64,000 bases of DNA from Coprobacter secundus (GCA_000803105.1 JTDA01000002.1:186001-250000); one strand, 5' to 3'; numbered from the stretch's first letter, positions 52,863 to 63,058 are shown. Notes: a model not told the origin generated them from the letters alone. Translations and numbers: made by a program.

Positions 52863-54854
52863 CTAATTTTCTCCATCTGTATTTATAACCAAAACAAAAC
52901 CTCCGTAAGGCTGAATAGAAATTTGAATTTCACCATTTTCTGCAATTGACATGTTCCTTATCTCTGTTTCATTATTCGTGTTTGACTTGTCTGTTATCAA
53001 TTGAGCCATAGTTTCTTTTTGAATAAAAGGTAACTGACAAGAAAAATCTTTTGCTATTTTTTCACCATTAATCCCAGCAACATACCATATTTTCCCCGAA
53101 CGGCGAGCCATCATAACATCTTTTCCAGGATAGCCGTCTATCAATAGGGTTTCGTCCCATGTAGAAGGAACTTTTGACAAATAATTCCATACATATTGGG
53201 GAAATTGCTTCAAGTTGTCAGGAACAATGCCAAAATGTTCTACTGGAGAATAGAGTATTACCGGTAACGCTAATTCAAAAGCAGCAGTAGTCATTCTCTT
53301 GGCCCCTGTACCCGGAACCTCGCCAAGAGTAGGATTTAAAACGACCGGTGTAAAATCCATCGGGGCTACCACATTACGAATAAATGGCAATATCGTACAA
53401 TGTTTTGGTTGCCAATCCGCATTTTTTTGGTCAAATTTACAGAATTCCATCCCCATAACAGCTTCAGCTGTCACAAAATTTGGAAACATACGATCCCACC
53501 CTCTGGGAAGAGTTGCCCCATGAAAATTACAAGCAATGCCAAAATCATTTGCATCTTCCAAAATATCCTGATATAGTTGCATTCCACTCTGTTTATCTCC
53601 CCCAAAGAAATCAACTTTTATTCCTTTTATTCCAATTTTTTGCATCCAAGCCAATTCCTCTCTTCTGGCATCACGTGTATTCATTCGGTTCAGAGGACTC
53701 TGTGGAGCATCATTCCAATTTCCATTAGAATTGTACCAAAGGATAAGTCCTATATTTTTAACTGCAGCATATTTCGCCAGTTCTTCTATTTTATCTCTAC
53801 CTATTTGTGTATCCCAAATAGCATCAATCAGACAATATTCAAAATCTAAACTATCTGCTAAATCAATGAACTCTTTTGTATCTTTATAAGTCGTATGACC
53901 ATCATTATACACTAACCAACTCCAGCTGGCCTTTCCAGACCTATAATCGCCATTCGGACTATAATAAGGAGTAACCAAATCTTGAGCCATAGTAGACTCA
54001 ACAATAGTATTCAGGTTCTCTCCTATCGTTATTGTTCTCCATGGTGTTGTAAAAGGCAAAGTAACTGCAGCTGTCGCTGGGTCTTCTGGCAAATTATGAT
54101 CTGCATGGGGAAACTCCACTTTATACAACCCTCCTTGAGAATCATCAGCTAAATGTGTTGCTACATAATTACAATCAACCCCTGTCTCTGAAATCAAAAC
54201 CCAACCTTCATCTCCTATACGGAATAAGGCCGGATATACCCACCCCTGTCCATAATCAGATGGAGTTCCTATAGGAATATCTAACTGATAATGATCTTCA
54301 TAACTCGGATTTGTCTTAGCCCACCCAGACTTGGCTTTTGCCAATGGCGCCATAAATGCAGTTGTCTTTTCCGGAAAATTAAATCCCGAATTTTCAGATA
54401 ATACTTCTTCTTCCCCATTTCCTTTTATATTATAAGCATAGGCAACTCCATCATTACTCACTCGAAATATTACTCCCAGTTGTTTACCTTCCTTATTTTT
54501 TACATTAAACATTTGTTCTTTATAAGATTGTGTAACTTGAGATTTTTTACCTCGAAGTAAACTATACTGCTGGTTCTCTTCTTTCAATTCTGAAATATCT
54601 TCAAAAATCAAATCTTTAGTAAAATCGCTATTCTTTGTCGTAATTCCCAATGGGGATGCTTCAAGGACAGGAGAATTTTCTAATTCAACATCATAAAATA
54701 ATTTTCCTTCTCTTAAATAAACGTTTACCGACACCTTACTATCTGGACTCGTCAAAGACATTTTTTCACCCGTATCACAAGCCATACATAATAAAATAGA
54801 TAATATCCCACTCAAAATACATTTTACTTTCAATTTCTTTTTTGCACTTTCCAT
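52863..54854 (-). CDS. GH97 retaining alpha-galactosidase-like enzyme (PUL C)
   Basis: The protein has 663 residues and a lipoprotein signal (LLCMAC). An N-terminal beta super-sandwich (about 30-290) is followed by a (beta/alpha)8 barrel, with SWSWLVYNDGHTTY, CLIDAIWDTQIG, GIKGIKVDFFGGDKQ and EAVMGMEFCKF, then a C-terminal beta domain. By codon count, Asp415 is in KVDFF and Glu470 in MGMEF. From memory these are the nucleophile and acid/base positions of the retaining GH97 alpha-galactosidase BT1871 (BtGH97b, also about 660 aa). This points away from the inverting alpha-glucosidase branch (SusB). It lies 68 bp after the DUF4965 gene with promoter-like boxes in the gap, and 4 bp before the esterase. 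Confidence 0.92.
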   Translation of the reverse strand: MESAKKKLKVKCILSGILSILLCMACDTGEKMSLTSPDSKVSVNVYLREGKLFYDVELENSPVLEASPLGITTKNSDFTKDLIFEDISELKEENQQYSLLRGKKSQVTQSYKEQMFNVKNKEGKQLGVIFRVSNDGVAYAYNIKGNGEEEVLSENSGFNFPEKTTAFMAPLAKAKSGWAKTNPSYEDHYQLDIPIGTPSDYGQGWVYPALFRIGDEGWVLISETGVDCNYVATHLADDSQGGLYKVEFPHADHNLPEDPATAAVTLPFTTPWRTITIGENLNTIVESTMAQDLVTPYYSPNGDYRSGKASWSWLVYNDGHTTYKDTKEFIDLADSLDFEYCLIDAIWDTQIGRDKIEELAKYAAVKNIGLILWYNSNGNWNDAPQSPLNRMNTRDARREELAWMQKIGIKGIKVDFFGGDKQSGMQLYQDILEDANDFGIACNFHGATLPRGWDRMFPNFVTAEAVMGMEFCKFDQKNADWQPKHCTILPFIRNVVAPMDFTPVVLNPTLGEVPGTGAKRMTTAAFELALPVILYSPVEHFGIVPDNLKQFPQYVWNYLSKVPSTWDETLLIDGYPGKDVMMARRSGKIWYVAGINGEKIAKDFSCQLPFIQKETMAQLITDKSNTNNETEIRNMSIAENGEIQISIQPYGGFVLVINTDGEN

Positions 54855-54879
54855 ATTTTATAGAATTATTGTTAACAGA

Positions 54880-54904
54880 CAAAGTTATAGATAATACAAA
54901 GTTA
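54880..54904 (-). promoter_or_regulatory. tandem -7 boxes upstream of GH97
   Basis: On the minus strand TAACTTTG occurs twice (54904-54897 and 54887-54880), both matching TAnnTTTG, 25-43 bp before the GH97 start. They could start an internal transcript for GH97 and the esterase. No TTTG at proper -33 distance is certain. Confidence 0.4.
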
Positions 54905-54922
54905 AACTTTTCAAACAAAAAT

Positions 54923-56992
54923 TCAAGGATGCCTATTCAACTTACCATCTAACATTTTTATAAAATACCCTCCTACTACCGACCGAGCACGAAACCCTTT
55001 ATGATGAGGCTTATCGGTAAAAATCCAGTCTGACATCGGAATACGGTCTTCTGTCTCATTCATAAATCGATATAATGGTTTTACAAATTCTCGAAAAGTT
55101 GTTGTATCTGATGATAAACTCGCTGTCCATATAATCCAATCGGTCTTTGTATAAGTAGCTCGATTATCTAGCGGCAAGCCATACCGATTCTGTTGCGTCC
55201 GATAATATCGTAGCTCTCTATCTATTATAGAATCCGGAAAGATTCCCATATTCATGATTTTGTTCCAAATCAAATTATATTTCTGACTCCATGTTCCCTG
55301 TTTATCGAATGTCAACCGATAATGGTCTCCATCTTCTGACATCCGAATCCATTTATCTGACATTTCTAATGCTACTTTTCGATATCTATCAGAAAGACTC
55401 TCCTCTCCCAACTGTCTCGCCAGTCTGCTATAACTGGCAATGCCCAATATCGCTTTTATCGACAAATTCGTATTATGAGCAAAGTGTCCAGCAAAGTCAT
55501 CAGTACATAATTGCTCTTCGGGGTCTAAACCCTTTTCTTCTAAGTATTGTACCCATTTGGTCAGAGTTTCCCAATGCTGTAATGCATAGTCTGCATTTCC
55601 TTCCAATGAACATATCGCTGAGGTGAGAATAAGCATATTGCCAGATTCTTCTATCGGCATATCTCCATTATACGTTTGGCCATTGGCCAACGGATAAGTA
55701 CCTATATCATGTGCGGGGAAAGGTTTAGACCATCTTCCACTTTCACTATAATGAAAAATTGGATTCAAAAGGGCCTTGACTAACTCCACATTATATAGAA
55801 GGAATAAGGGAGAGGAAGGATAGGTGATATCTACCGTACCGATAGAACCATTGCTAAAGTTTTCTTTTGATAGAAACATTAGCTCTCCATCAGGAGATTC
55901 TACTAATTTATGCGCAGCTATCGCCTGACGATAAGCCAAGGCACATAATTCTGCGTACTCTTTTCCTCCTGCAGCTCTTGCAGTACTCATCAATTCGTTA
56001 TCGAACTGATAGCATCGAGACATTATCTTTTCATAATCATTTTCTGCTTCAGCCATCATATCCTGCATATTTTTATTACCATTTCTGTTCCAATAAGGAC
56101 GGAGATTAGTTCCAAAATACTGTATGGAATTGATATCATCATATCCTATCATTACTTTTCCTGATAAAGAGTCACTTACTTTCCCTAAATTAAGACAAAC
56201 AGCGCTTCTCTTTTTTGGTGAATCAGCTCTACTTTCCTGTATTTTTCCTTCGTTATAAAATGTTGTTCGTAAACTTTCCGCCGGTGCTATGCATGCAGAC
56301 GTATTGTCCTCTTTTCGTACGGCTAAATAAAAATAGCCCCAATCGATTCGCACATTATCTCCACACTTTTTCAATATATTTTGAGATTTTGTTCCTGTCT
56401 TTAAATATAATATTCCATTCTCTTCTACTCTCTCTATAGTTACCGGTTGTGTCACTGAATCTGTCGCCCAAAAAGGGGAAGCCTCGAAATAAATTTCTAC
56501 TTGTCGTGGCTCTTTATCAAGAGATGTGATTTCATAGGTTATATAATTTATCGGCCGCGACAATAACTCAAGACTATCCAATAACAATGGTGAAGTAAAA
56601 ATCAGTTTTAGGGAAACCGGCCCGCACTCAAATTCGTAATATGTTTGAGTCGCCTGAACATCCACACTTTTCTGTATGGCTGCCCGTGTTAAAACAGACT
56701 TTTTATTATCAGGATAGATTCTCGAAGTTCCCATAAATCTATATGTCGTTCCATCCACACGCAAAGCTCCGGTCAACGGACACGGTTCGCCTGTCCAATG
56801 CCTTACTTCATCCTGATAAAGCGTATCACCAAACATCCAAGCGTTAGTATAAGGGTCTATCATTATTAATGGATATGCCGGTGCTCGTAAGTCATTCTTG
56901 ATAGAACTATTTCTAACAATACTCTGTGTATCTCTACATGACACACAGATTGACAATAACACCCCCCAAAAGATAATTGGTAAATTCTTCAT
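54923..56992 (-). CDS. DUF4964/DUF5127/DUF4965/DUF1793 'glutaminase A'-type lipoprotein (PUL C)
   Basis: The protein has 689 residues with lipoprotein signal ICVSC. It starts with the DUF4964-type LRAPAYPLIMIDPYTNAW and EVRHWTGEPCPLTGALRVDG, continues through a beta-rich DUF5127 part (about 100-330), then a helical DUF4965/DUF1793 part with YAELCALAYRQAIAAHKLV, VDITYPSSPLFLLYN, GQTYNGDMPIEESGNML, DDFAGHFAHNTNLSIKAILG and TWSQKYNLIWNKIM. Databases often call this family glutaminase A, but in Bacteroidales it recurs in PULs and is probably a glycan-active (alpha/alpha)6 enzyme. Substrate is not known. It is separated from DUF3823 by a hairpin with GAAA tetraloop, and lies 68 bp before GH97. Confidence 0.85.
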   Translation of the reverse strand: MKNLPIIFWGVLLSICVSCRDTQSIVRNSSIKNDLRAPAYPLIMIDPYTNAWMFGDTLYQDEVRHWTGEPCPLTGALRVDGTTYRFMGTSRIYPDNKKSVLTRAAIQKSVDVQATQTYYEFECGPVSLKLIFTSPLLLDSLELLSRPINYITYEITSLDKEPRQVEIYFEASPFWATDSVTQPVTIERVEENGILYLKTGTKSQNILKKCGDNVRIDWGYFYLAVRKEDNTSACIAPAESLRTTFYNEGKIQESRADSPKKRSAVCLNLGKVSDSLSGKVMIGYDDINSIQYFGTNLRPYWNRNGNKNMQDMMAEAENDYEKIMSRCYQFDNELMSTARAAGGKEYAELCALAYRQAIAAHKLVESPDGELMFLSKENFSNGSIGTVDITYPSSPLFLLYNVELVKALLNPIFHYSESGRWSKPFPAHDIGTYPLANGQTYNGDMPIEESGNMLILTSAICSLEGNADYALQHWETLTKWVQYLEEKGLDPEEQLCTDDFAGHFAHNTNLSIKAILGIASYSRLARQLGEESLSDRYRKVALEMSDKWIRMSEDGDHYRLTFDKQGTWSQKYNLIWNKIMNMGIFPDSIIDRELRYYRTQQNRYGLPLDNRATYTKTDWIIWTASLSSDTTTFREFVKPLYRFMNETEDRIPMSDWIFTDKPHHKGFRARSVVGGYFIKMLDGKLNRHP

Positions 56993-57041
56993 ATTTCAAC
57001 AATTTGTATTATTCATGGTCATAAATCTTCTCCCAAAAGAA

Positions 57042-57075
57042 TATATACTGGCCTGGTTTCCCAGACCAATATATA
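57042..57075 (-). terminator. hairpin with GAAA tetraloop after DUF3823 gene
   Basis: On the minus strand TGGTCTGG-GAAA-CCAGGCCA (8 bp with one G-U pair) is extended by TATATA/TATATA arms and followed by TTCTTTTGGG. It lies just beyond the DUF3823 stop and probably ends or attenuates the susC-susD-DUF3823 transcript. GNRA loops make stable hairpins. Confidence 0.55.
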
Positions 57076-57083
57076 AACAATCA

Positions 57084-57764
57084 TTATCTAATCGAATATA
57101 TTTCTGTTGAATAAACAGCCTCATCCACATTTTTAATTCTTGCGCCAACTCGAGCAAAAAGAGCTCTTTCCTTTGATAGATCAGAAAGATCTATCGTCAA
57201 TGTTACCTCACCAGTCACGCCAGAAGAAGTTACCTGTTTTACCGTCGTGGCCAAATCTATAAATCGAGTTTTCCCTATTAATAGAAATACTGATGCAAGG
57301 CCCTGACTTTCTCCAACTTGAGTTACTGTGAATTTCGCAGTCAATTCAGTCTTACTATCATTAGGAATAAACTGAACATTTGATATCGTATAATAAGGAA
57401 CCACAGGATAATCCAATATTGCACCTCCTTTTAACGTAAAATGTATCTCATCATGACGATTTTCCCAAGGTCCATTTCCATCTTTTGCCACCAAACGATA
57501 TTCTCCGTCAAAAAGCATAATTGAATACGAGCCATCTTGGGCAACGTTCACTGCAATAGGAGTCTCTGTACCGTATCCTGATTGCCAAAGTTGCAATTGT
57601 ACCGTGCCACCAGTAGCTTTTACCCCAATAGGTTTACCTTCATAAACAACATGCCCCTTTAATAAACTCGAGGGTTCATCATAATTATCTATCTGGCAAC
57701 CATGAATACTTATTATAAGAAATAAGAATCCAAATATTCTATATATTATACTTACCTTATTCAT
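57084..57764 (-). CDS. DUF3823-type outer-membrane lipoprotein (SusE/F position, PUL C)
   Basis: The protein has 226 residues with lipoprotein signal SIHGC. The mature part has a carboxypeptidase-regulatory-like beta sandwich (LLKGHVVYEGKPIGVKATGG, VQLQLWQSGYGTETPIAVNV, DGSYSIMLFDGEYRLVAKDG), then a second Ig-like domain (TAKFTVTQVG, VTLTIDLSDLS, RVGARIKNVDEAVYS). DUF3823 proteins occur directly after susD, in the place of SusE/SusF. They are thought to be surface glycan-binding or accessory lipoproteins, though this is by position rather than assay. It starts 18 bp after the susD stop and is followed by a hairpin. Confidence 0.88.
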   Translation of the reverse strand: MNKVSIIYRIFGFLFLIISIHGCQIDNYDEPSSLLKGHVVYEGKPIGVKATGGTVQLQLWQSGYGTETPIAVNVAQDGSYSIMLFDGEYRLVAKDGNGPWENRHDEIHFTLKGGAILDYPVVPYYTISNVQFIPNDSKTELTAKFTVTQVGESQGLASVFLLIGKTRFIDLATTVKQVTSSGVTGEVTLTIDLSDLSKERALFARVGARIKNVDEAVYSTEIYSIR

Positions 57765-57782
57765 CTTTTTATTTTTATTTGA

Positions 57783-59606
57783 TTACTGATATGGGTTTCT
57801 GATCAATTTAGGATTATTTGTAAGCCAACTATTATCCAAGAAGTTATAATAATTTTGCATCTTAAAAGTCCGGTAATTGGGCATATCATTTGATTTGACA
57901 CGGATAAACACCCACTTCCCATTTTCGGGACGACGAGGGTCTTTTACTTTATACGGAAATAATGCCCAATGTCGAGCCGACTCACTGACTCCATCCCAAA
58001 TTATATGAGATCTACGCCAACGTTTCAAATCCCACCACCGGTGATTTTCTAAAGCAAATTCTACCCGACGCTCCTGTTCTATATCTAACAAAGTCATCGA
58101 TTCCAAATCATTTAAACCCGCACGTTCCCGCACATCATTGATATATTCCAATGCTTTATCATCATTTCCCAACTCTAATGCTGCCTCTGATGCTATCAGT
58201 AATATTTCAGCATAACGAATACGAACATACCAAATTTCACTTCCATGAGCCGGATCATAGGCAGATTTATCTTCATCTAAAAATTTTCGAAAACTAAAAC
58301 CGGTCTGATTATCAAACCAATTTGAAGATGATTTAGGCCCATTAATAGATGTAATCACATCTCCCTGATCATCTAAAGAACCAACTGTAGACTCTCTCGT
58401 TGCCCACTTTCTCCCTTTATAATAATATTGTCCAGCCTGAAAATCTATTTGGGTACCCAACATTTCATCACCAGAACAAATGATAGTTCCTTTCATTCGA
58501 GGATCTTTATTGTCAAACAAATCCGCCGGACTGTCAAAAAACTTCGGAGCCTCTTCTGTACCAACATCTAACCGACCATCACGGTTGTCTAAATACTCAT
58601 ATGCTTCCACTAAATTTAGCAAAGGAGTTACCCGATTATAAGTAGTAGACATTGCTAGAATCTTAGGACAACTTTTTATCGAAAAATCCTGTACTTTATC
58701 CGGATATTTATAATCCAAGGTCCATATTACTTCAGGATTATCATTTTTCGACGCTGTTGCCATATAAAAATTGTGACTTTTGTCACTTTCTTTATTATAC
58801 AATTGATATTTCCCCGAACGAATAATAGAATCGGCCGTTTCATACGCTATATCATAATAATATGCTGCAGAATCAGCACTAATTCCAACACCCGGACCAT
58901 TGGTCTTTATTTGTGGAGTTACCTGATTATTATATTTAGCCAGAGAACCTGCATATATCGCAGCACGAGCTTTCAAGGATAAGGCCACCCATTTATTCGC
59001 CCGAGCCGCATTGATATTTTCTGACGGATTATCCGACAGATATTTCCCAGCCCAAGAGCACTCATCTATAACATAATTATAAATTCCACCCTCTGTTGAA
59101 CGAGGGAATTGCATAGCAGCAATATCTCCCTTAGGGTCATACTCAAATACATTATCCCCCACAATAGGCATCCCTCCTAAACAACGAGCCATATTAAAGT
59201 AAGCCCAAGCTCGTATAAAACGAGCCTCTGCCTCTATTTTAAACCTATCAGCTTGCTCCAATACCGTCGTTGTACGTACTCCATGAATAAACTGATTCAA
59301 ATTGCGTATAAGCTCATAAGGATAAACCCGCCACAGATCATCAGTAAAAGTAATAGAGTTATCTATCCCATTTGCAAAACAGGCTTCATCTATTATACCA
59401 AATTGATTTCCTTCATTATCAAAACTTTGTCCCCAATTGATACGTCCATAAAAATTAGCAAGAGCTGATTTAATCATAGCTTCATCCGAGAAAATCTGGT
59501 CATCAGTAAATATGGAATCCGATTCCCGGTCAAGAAAATCTGAACATGAAACAATCGATACAATCAAAACTATACTCAAAAAAATTCTATATACTGTTTT
59601 CATCAT
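57783..59606 (-). CDS. SusD/RagB-family outer-membrane glycan-binding lipoprotein (PUL C)
   Basis: The protein has 607 residues with lipoprotein signal VSIVSC (Cys about 21). It shows the SusD core: AEARFIRAWAYFNMARCLGG, KWVALSLKARAAIYAGSLAK, WYVRIRYAEILLIASEAALE, YINDVRERAGL, RRVEFALENHRWWDLKRWRR. It begins 8 bp after the susC stop. It should bind the oligosaccharide taken up by the PUL C SusC, in a locus with alpha-galactosidase and O-acetylesterase genes, so an acetylated, alpha-galactose-containing glycan is plausible. ATGs at 59606 and 59603 are both possible starts. Confidence 0.95.
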   Translation of the reverse strand: MMKTVYRIFLSIVLIVSIVSCSDFLDRESDSIFTDDQIFSDEAMIKSALANFYGRINWGQSFDNEGNQFGIIDEACFANGIDNSITFTDDLWRVYPYELIRNLNQFIHGVRTTTVLEQADRFKIEAEARFIRAWAYFNMARCLGGMPIVGDNVFEYDPKGDIAAMQFPRSTEGGIYNYVIDECSWAGKYLSDNPSENINAARANKWVALSLKARAAIYAGSLAKYNNQVTPQIKTNGPGVGISADSAAYYYDIAYETADSIIRSGKYQLYNKESDKSHNFYMATASKNDNPEVIWTLDYKYPDKVQDFSIKSCPKILAMSTTYNRVTPLLNLVEAYEYLDNRDGRLDVGTEEAPKFFDSPADLFDNKDPRMKGTIICSGDEMLGTQIDFQAGQYYYKGRKWATRESTVGSLDDQGDVITSINGPKSSSNWFDNQTGFSFRKFLDEDKSAYDPAHGSEIWYVRIRYAEILLIASEAALELGNDDKALEYINDVRERAGLNDLESMTLLDIEQERRVEFALENHRWWDLKRWRRSHIIWDGVSESARHWALFPYKVKDPRRPENGKWVFIRVKSNDMPNYRTFKMQNYYNFLDNSWLTNNPKLIRNPYQ

Positions 59607-59614
59607 TATTCATT

Positions 59615-62600
59615 TTAGAGAGTTAAGGTCAAACCAAAATTAATCACTCTATTGGTGGGATAATTAATAGCCGAAGCCGAATAAATTTCCGGATCTATGC
59701 CTCTATCATGCACATTATCAATTGAAAATAAATTTTGCATCAAGGTATAAACACGTAGCTTCTTTACATGCATTTTTTTCATCCATTTATCTGGGAAAGT
59801 ATATCCAAACTCTAAATTTCTAAGCTTTAAATACCGCACATTACGCATCCAGAAATCACTTGCTTTATAATTTGAATGATTGGAATTTCCTATTAATACC
59901 GTAGGGAATGTACCGGGAATAAGTTCGCTATCAGGATTGGTGATATCAGACAAATGCCACTGATCACTCAAATAGTATTCAGGATTAGGCCGATCACCAT
60001 GGAACGGATACCTTTGCTCATAATTAAAAAAGAATGTAGCAAATGCACTTCCCGTAAAATCAAATGACAAGTCAAAACCTCTATATGCAACAGACCCATT
60101 TATAGCATAATTCAGATAAGGTGGAGTTGAAGAATCATAACCTTGATATCCAGTAGGGCGCTGATCCTGATCATCAATAATTCCATCCTTATTATTATCT
60201 TTATATTTCAAATCCCCTGGACGCAAAGTGGTATTACCTTTTCCATCAATATCAATAGGATAATTTGCAATCTCTTCCCAACTTTGAAATTGTCCGTTTG
60301 TCTGATACGTAAAGCTCCACCCTGCATTCCTTTCATGTTGGGAATATACATACCATTCGAGGCTATTCCCGAAACGAGGTTTATACTGATGCCAGTTTAA
60401 TTGACGCGCAAATGTGAAATTTCCTCCAATTGAATATTCAACCTTGCCTACTCTATCACGCCAGATTAAAGAGCCGTCAAATCCCGTTGTCAAATCAGAA
60501 TTCAAATTCTCATAAGGTAAGCTAAACCCTGCCTCTGATGGTACAAGCCTGTCATAACGAGAAGCAGGTAACCCTGTACGCATTCTTCTAAAATAATCTA
60601 TCGCTCCAGTCAATTTCCCATTAAAAAAGCCTACATCAAGACCTACATCAACAATCTTAGCTTTAATCCACGAAAGATTGGTTACTGCTAAATTCCGCGC
60701 TTGACTCCCGACAACCCATTCTCCGTCAATAACGGCTCCTCCTTGGCTATAGTTATATCCATCCAAGAAATCAAAAGCATTGTACCCCGAAACATTGTCA
60801 TCTCCCATTTCACCATAAGATGCACGAACTTTCAAATCTGAAAAAATATCGCTAAAATTCGATTCAGACCAAAAAGATTCCTCAGAAACTCTCCATCCCG
60901 CTGAAACTGAGGGGAAAAATCCCCATCTGTGACCTTTGGGAAATTTCCATGAACCATCATAACGAGCAGCAAGTTCAAGTAAATATTTCGATTTATAATC
61001 ATAATTGATACGACCTACATATCCTAACCGAGCCTGTGTATTATCACCTTCATCACTAAATTGTTTGATATTATCAAGATAAAATAATGTCAAAGCATTT
61101 GATGTAGGATTTGACTGTATATAAAATCCCGGAGTATTTCGTTTATAACTTTCAGCTCCAGCAAATAAATTTACCGAATGACCTCCTATTGAAAACTTAT
61201 AATTGGCGTTTATTTGCCCATTTAATTCTTCGATATTACGTATGTCCCGTTCTTTAAATCGCCCAGTAGAATTCAATACAACAGAATAAGAGTCGGTTTT
61301 CTCATTATAACCATATAACTTATAGCTATATTCCTGATTATCCATCCTTCGATTAGAATAATAATAACTGAATATTCCTTTTATTTTCAAATTTTTTACC
61401 GGTTCCCATTCCGCATTAAATGTAGTCTGCAAAACTTTCCAACGATCGACATACACACCACCTCTATCATATGTCAACAAAGCCGAATTCGTATAACCGG
61501 CAGAAGATGTCTGAGCCGGATAATTCGGATTATCATTAGCATAAGGATGTACTGTCGGTAGATTAGCATATACGGCATACATTGCGGTCCAGTAGTCATC
61601 GTTCATCGCAACTCCCGGATGCTTCGTCTCTTGTATACGACCATTAATAGATGCTCCAACCTTAAAATTACTGGTAATATTAGCATCTATATTAGCCTGA
61701 ATATTGGTTCTACCAAAATAACCATAGTTCCGAATAACGGCATCTTGATTCATATGGCTCAAAGCTAAATAATAATTTATCTTCTCAGAACCACCTGTAG
61801 TATTGGCACTGACATACCACTGCGGAGAAGTTACAAACACATAATCATACCAGTCAAAAGGAATATAACCTTTCTCAGTCCCTTGTTTCCACTTTGTAAG
61901 ATCTTCTACTGTAAACTTCCCTTGAGTTCCTTGTATAGTATTGGATTGTATTTCACTTTCCACGTAAGATTCAGCAGAAGCTGGTTTCGGAAAACGAAAT
62001 ATATGTTGCCAACCATAATACATATTGATATTAACTGTATTCGGCATATTTCTCCTTCCCGATTTCGTCGTTACCACTACAACACCATTTGCCGCACGTA
62101 CACCATAAATAGAAGCCGAACCGTCCTTCAATACCGAGATACTTTCAATATCATTAAAATCTATATTATTAAATTGTCCTTCTTCCATCTGCACTCCATC
62201 CACGACATAAAGAGGGGTACCCATATTACGGATATTCAATGTTGTCCAATTTCCCGGACGTCCATCAGACATACGACTATTGATACCTGCAACTTTACCA
62301 ACCAAAGCCCCTGAAGTATTCGTTGCTGCTGACCGAGATATGTCTTCAGAACCGACCACCGATATGGCACTCGTTACTGACTCTCGTTTTTGAGTACCAT
62401 ATCCGACAACGACAACTTCACCCAAAAGCTCCTGATTTTCCCTCATACGTATCGTCATATCCGAACGACCATCAAGTTTTTCGGACACTTCATTATAACC
62501 AATATACGTCACGGATATTTCCGGATTGGAAATTTCTTCTGGAACAGTTATTGTATAATAACCATCCATGTCAGTAACGACCCGATTTTTAGAGCCCTTA

Positions 62601-63058
62601 ATACTTATAGTTGCTCCTAAAAGAGGTTCTCCATTTATATCCAATACCCGTCCTGTAACTGTTTTCTTACCTTGTGAAGAGTTAGGTGGCATATTCCGCT
62701 TCACTTTTACATCAGCTTTTGCCAAAACGATATGGCGATTTTTTACAGTATACTTAATTCCTGTATTCTGCAATAACAAGTCAAGGACCTTATTAATAGT
62801 CGCATTCTCTGCTTTTACAGAAACTATCGTATTTTCATTAATCTCATCTGCATTGTAAAAAAACAAATATTCCGACTGCGCCTCTATTTTTTTAACAGCA
62901 TCTTTTAAAGTCTTCTTTTCTATCTGTATTGTCAATTTTGTCTGAAGAGGAGATTCTCTTGTTGCAAATAAAGATATATCTACTATCGACAACATCAAAA
63001 CTGTACAGACAAGCTTCTTTACCATCGAAAATAAAAATAATCGGTTGTTAGCTATCAT
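59615..63058 (-). CDS. SusC-family TonB-dependent transporter with STN signalling domain (PUL C)
   Basis: The protein has 1147 residues. After a signal peptide (ending SLFA), residues about 38-100 form an STN (secretin/TonB short N-terminal) domain: LTIQIEKKTLKDAVKKIEAQ, YLFFYNADEIN and INKVLDLLLQNTGIKYTV. Then come a carboxypeptidase-regulatory-like domain (TGRVLDINGEPLLGATISI), TonB box-like GEVVVVGYGTQKRES, a plug with IYGVRAANGVVVVTT, and a barrel ending NFGLTLTL. STN domains contact a periplasmic FecR-type anti-sigma factor; one is encoded 145 bp upstream. So transport and transcription are linked by trans-envelope signalling. This regulation differs from the HTCS-driven PULs A and B. 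Confidence 0.96.
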   Translation of the reverse strand: MIANNRLFLFSMVKKLVCTVLMLSIVDISLFATRESPLQTKLTIQIEKKTLKDAVKKIEAQSEYLFFYNADEINENTIVSVKAENATINKVLDLLLQNTGIKYTVKNRHIVLAKADVKVKRNMPPNSSQGKKTVTGRVLDINGEPLLGATISIKGSKNRVVTDMDGYYTITVPEEISNPEISVTYIGYNEVSEKLDGRSDMTIRMRENQELLGEVVVVGYGTQKRESVTSAISVVGSEDISRSAATNTSGALVGKVAGINSRMSDGRPGNWTTLNIRNMGTPLYVVDGVQMEEGQFNNIDFNDIESISVLKDGSASIYGVRAANGVVVVTTKSGRRNMPNTVNINMYYGWQHIFRFPKPASAESYVESEIQSNTIQGTQGKFTVEDLTKWKQGTEKGYIPFDWYDYVFVTSPQWYVSANTTGGSEKINYYLALSHMNQDAVIRNYGYFGRTNIQANIDANITSNFKVGASINGRIQETKHPGVAMNDDYWTAMYAVYANLPTVHPYANDNPNYPAQTSSAGYTNSALLTYDRGGVYVDRWKVLQTTFNAEWEPVKNLKIKGIFSYYYSNRRMDNQEYSYKLYGYNEKTDSYSVVLNSTGRFKERDIRNIEELNGQINANYKFSIGGHSVNLFAGAESYKRNTPGFYIQSNPTSNALTLFYLDNIKQFSDEGDNTQARLGYVGRINYDYKSKYLLELAARYDGSWKFPKGHRWGFFPSVSAGWRVSEESFWSESNFSDIFSDLKVRASYGEMGDDNVSGYNAFDFLDGYNYSQGGAVIDGEWVVGSQARNLAVTNLSWIKAKIVDVGLDVGFFNGKLTGAIDYFRRMRTGLPASRYDRLVPSEAGFSLPYENLNSDLTTGFDGSLIWRDRVGKVEYSIGGNFTFARQLNWHQYKPRFGNSLEWYVYSQHERNAGWSFTYQTNGQFQSWEEIANYPIDIDGKGNTTLRPGDLKYKDNNKDGIIDDQDQRPTGYQGYDSSTPPYLNYAINGSVAYRGFDLSFDFTGSAFATFFFNYEQRYPFHGDRPNPEYYLSDQWHLSDITNPDSELIPGTFPTVLIGNSNHSNYKASDFWMRNVRYLKLRNLEFGYTFPDKWMKKMHVKKLRVYTLMQNLFSIDNVHDRGIDPEIYSASAINYPTNRVINFGLTLTL

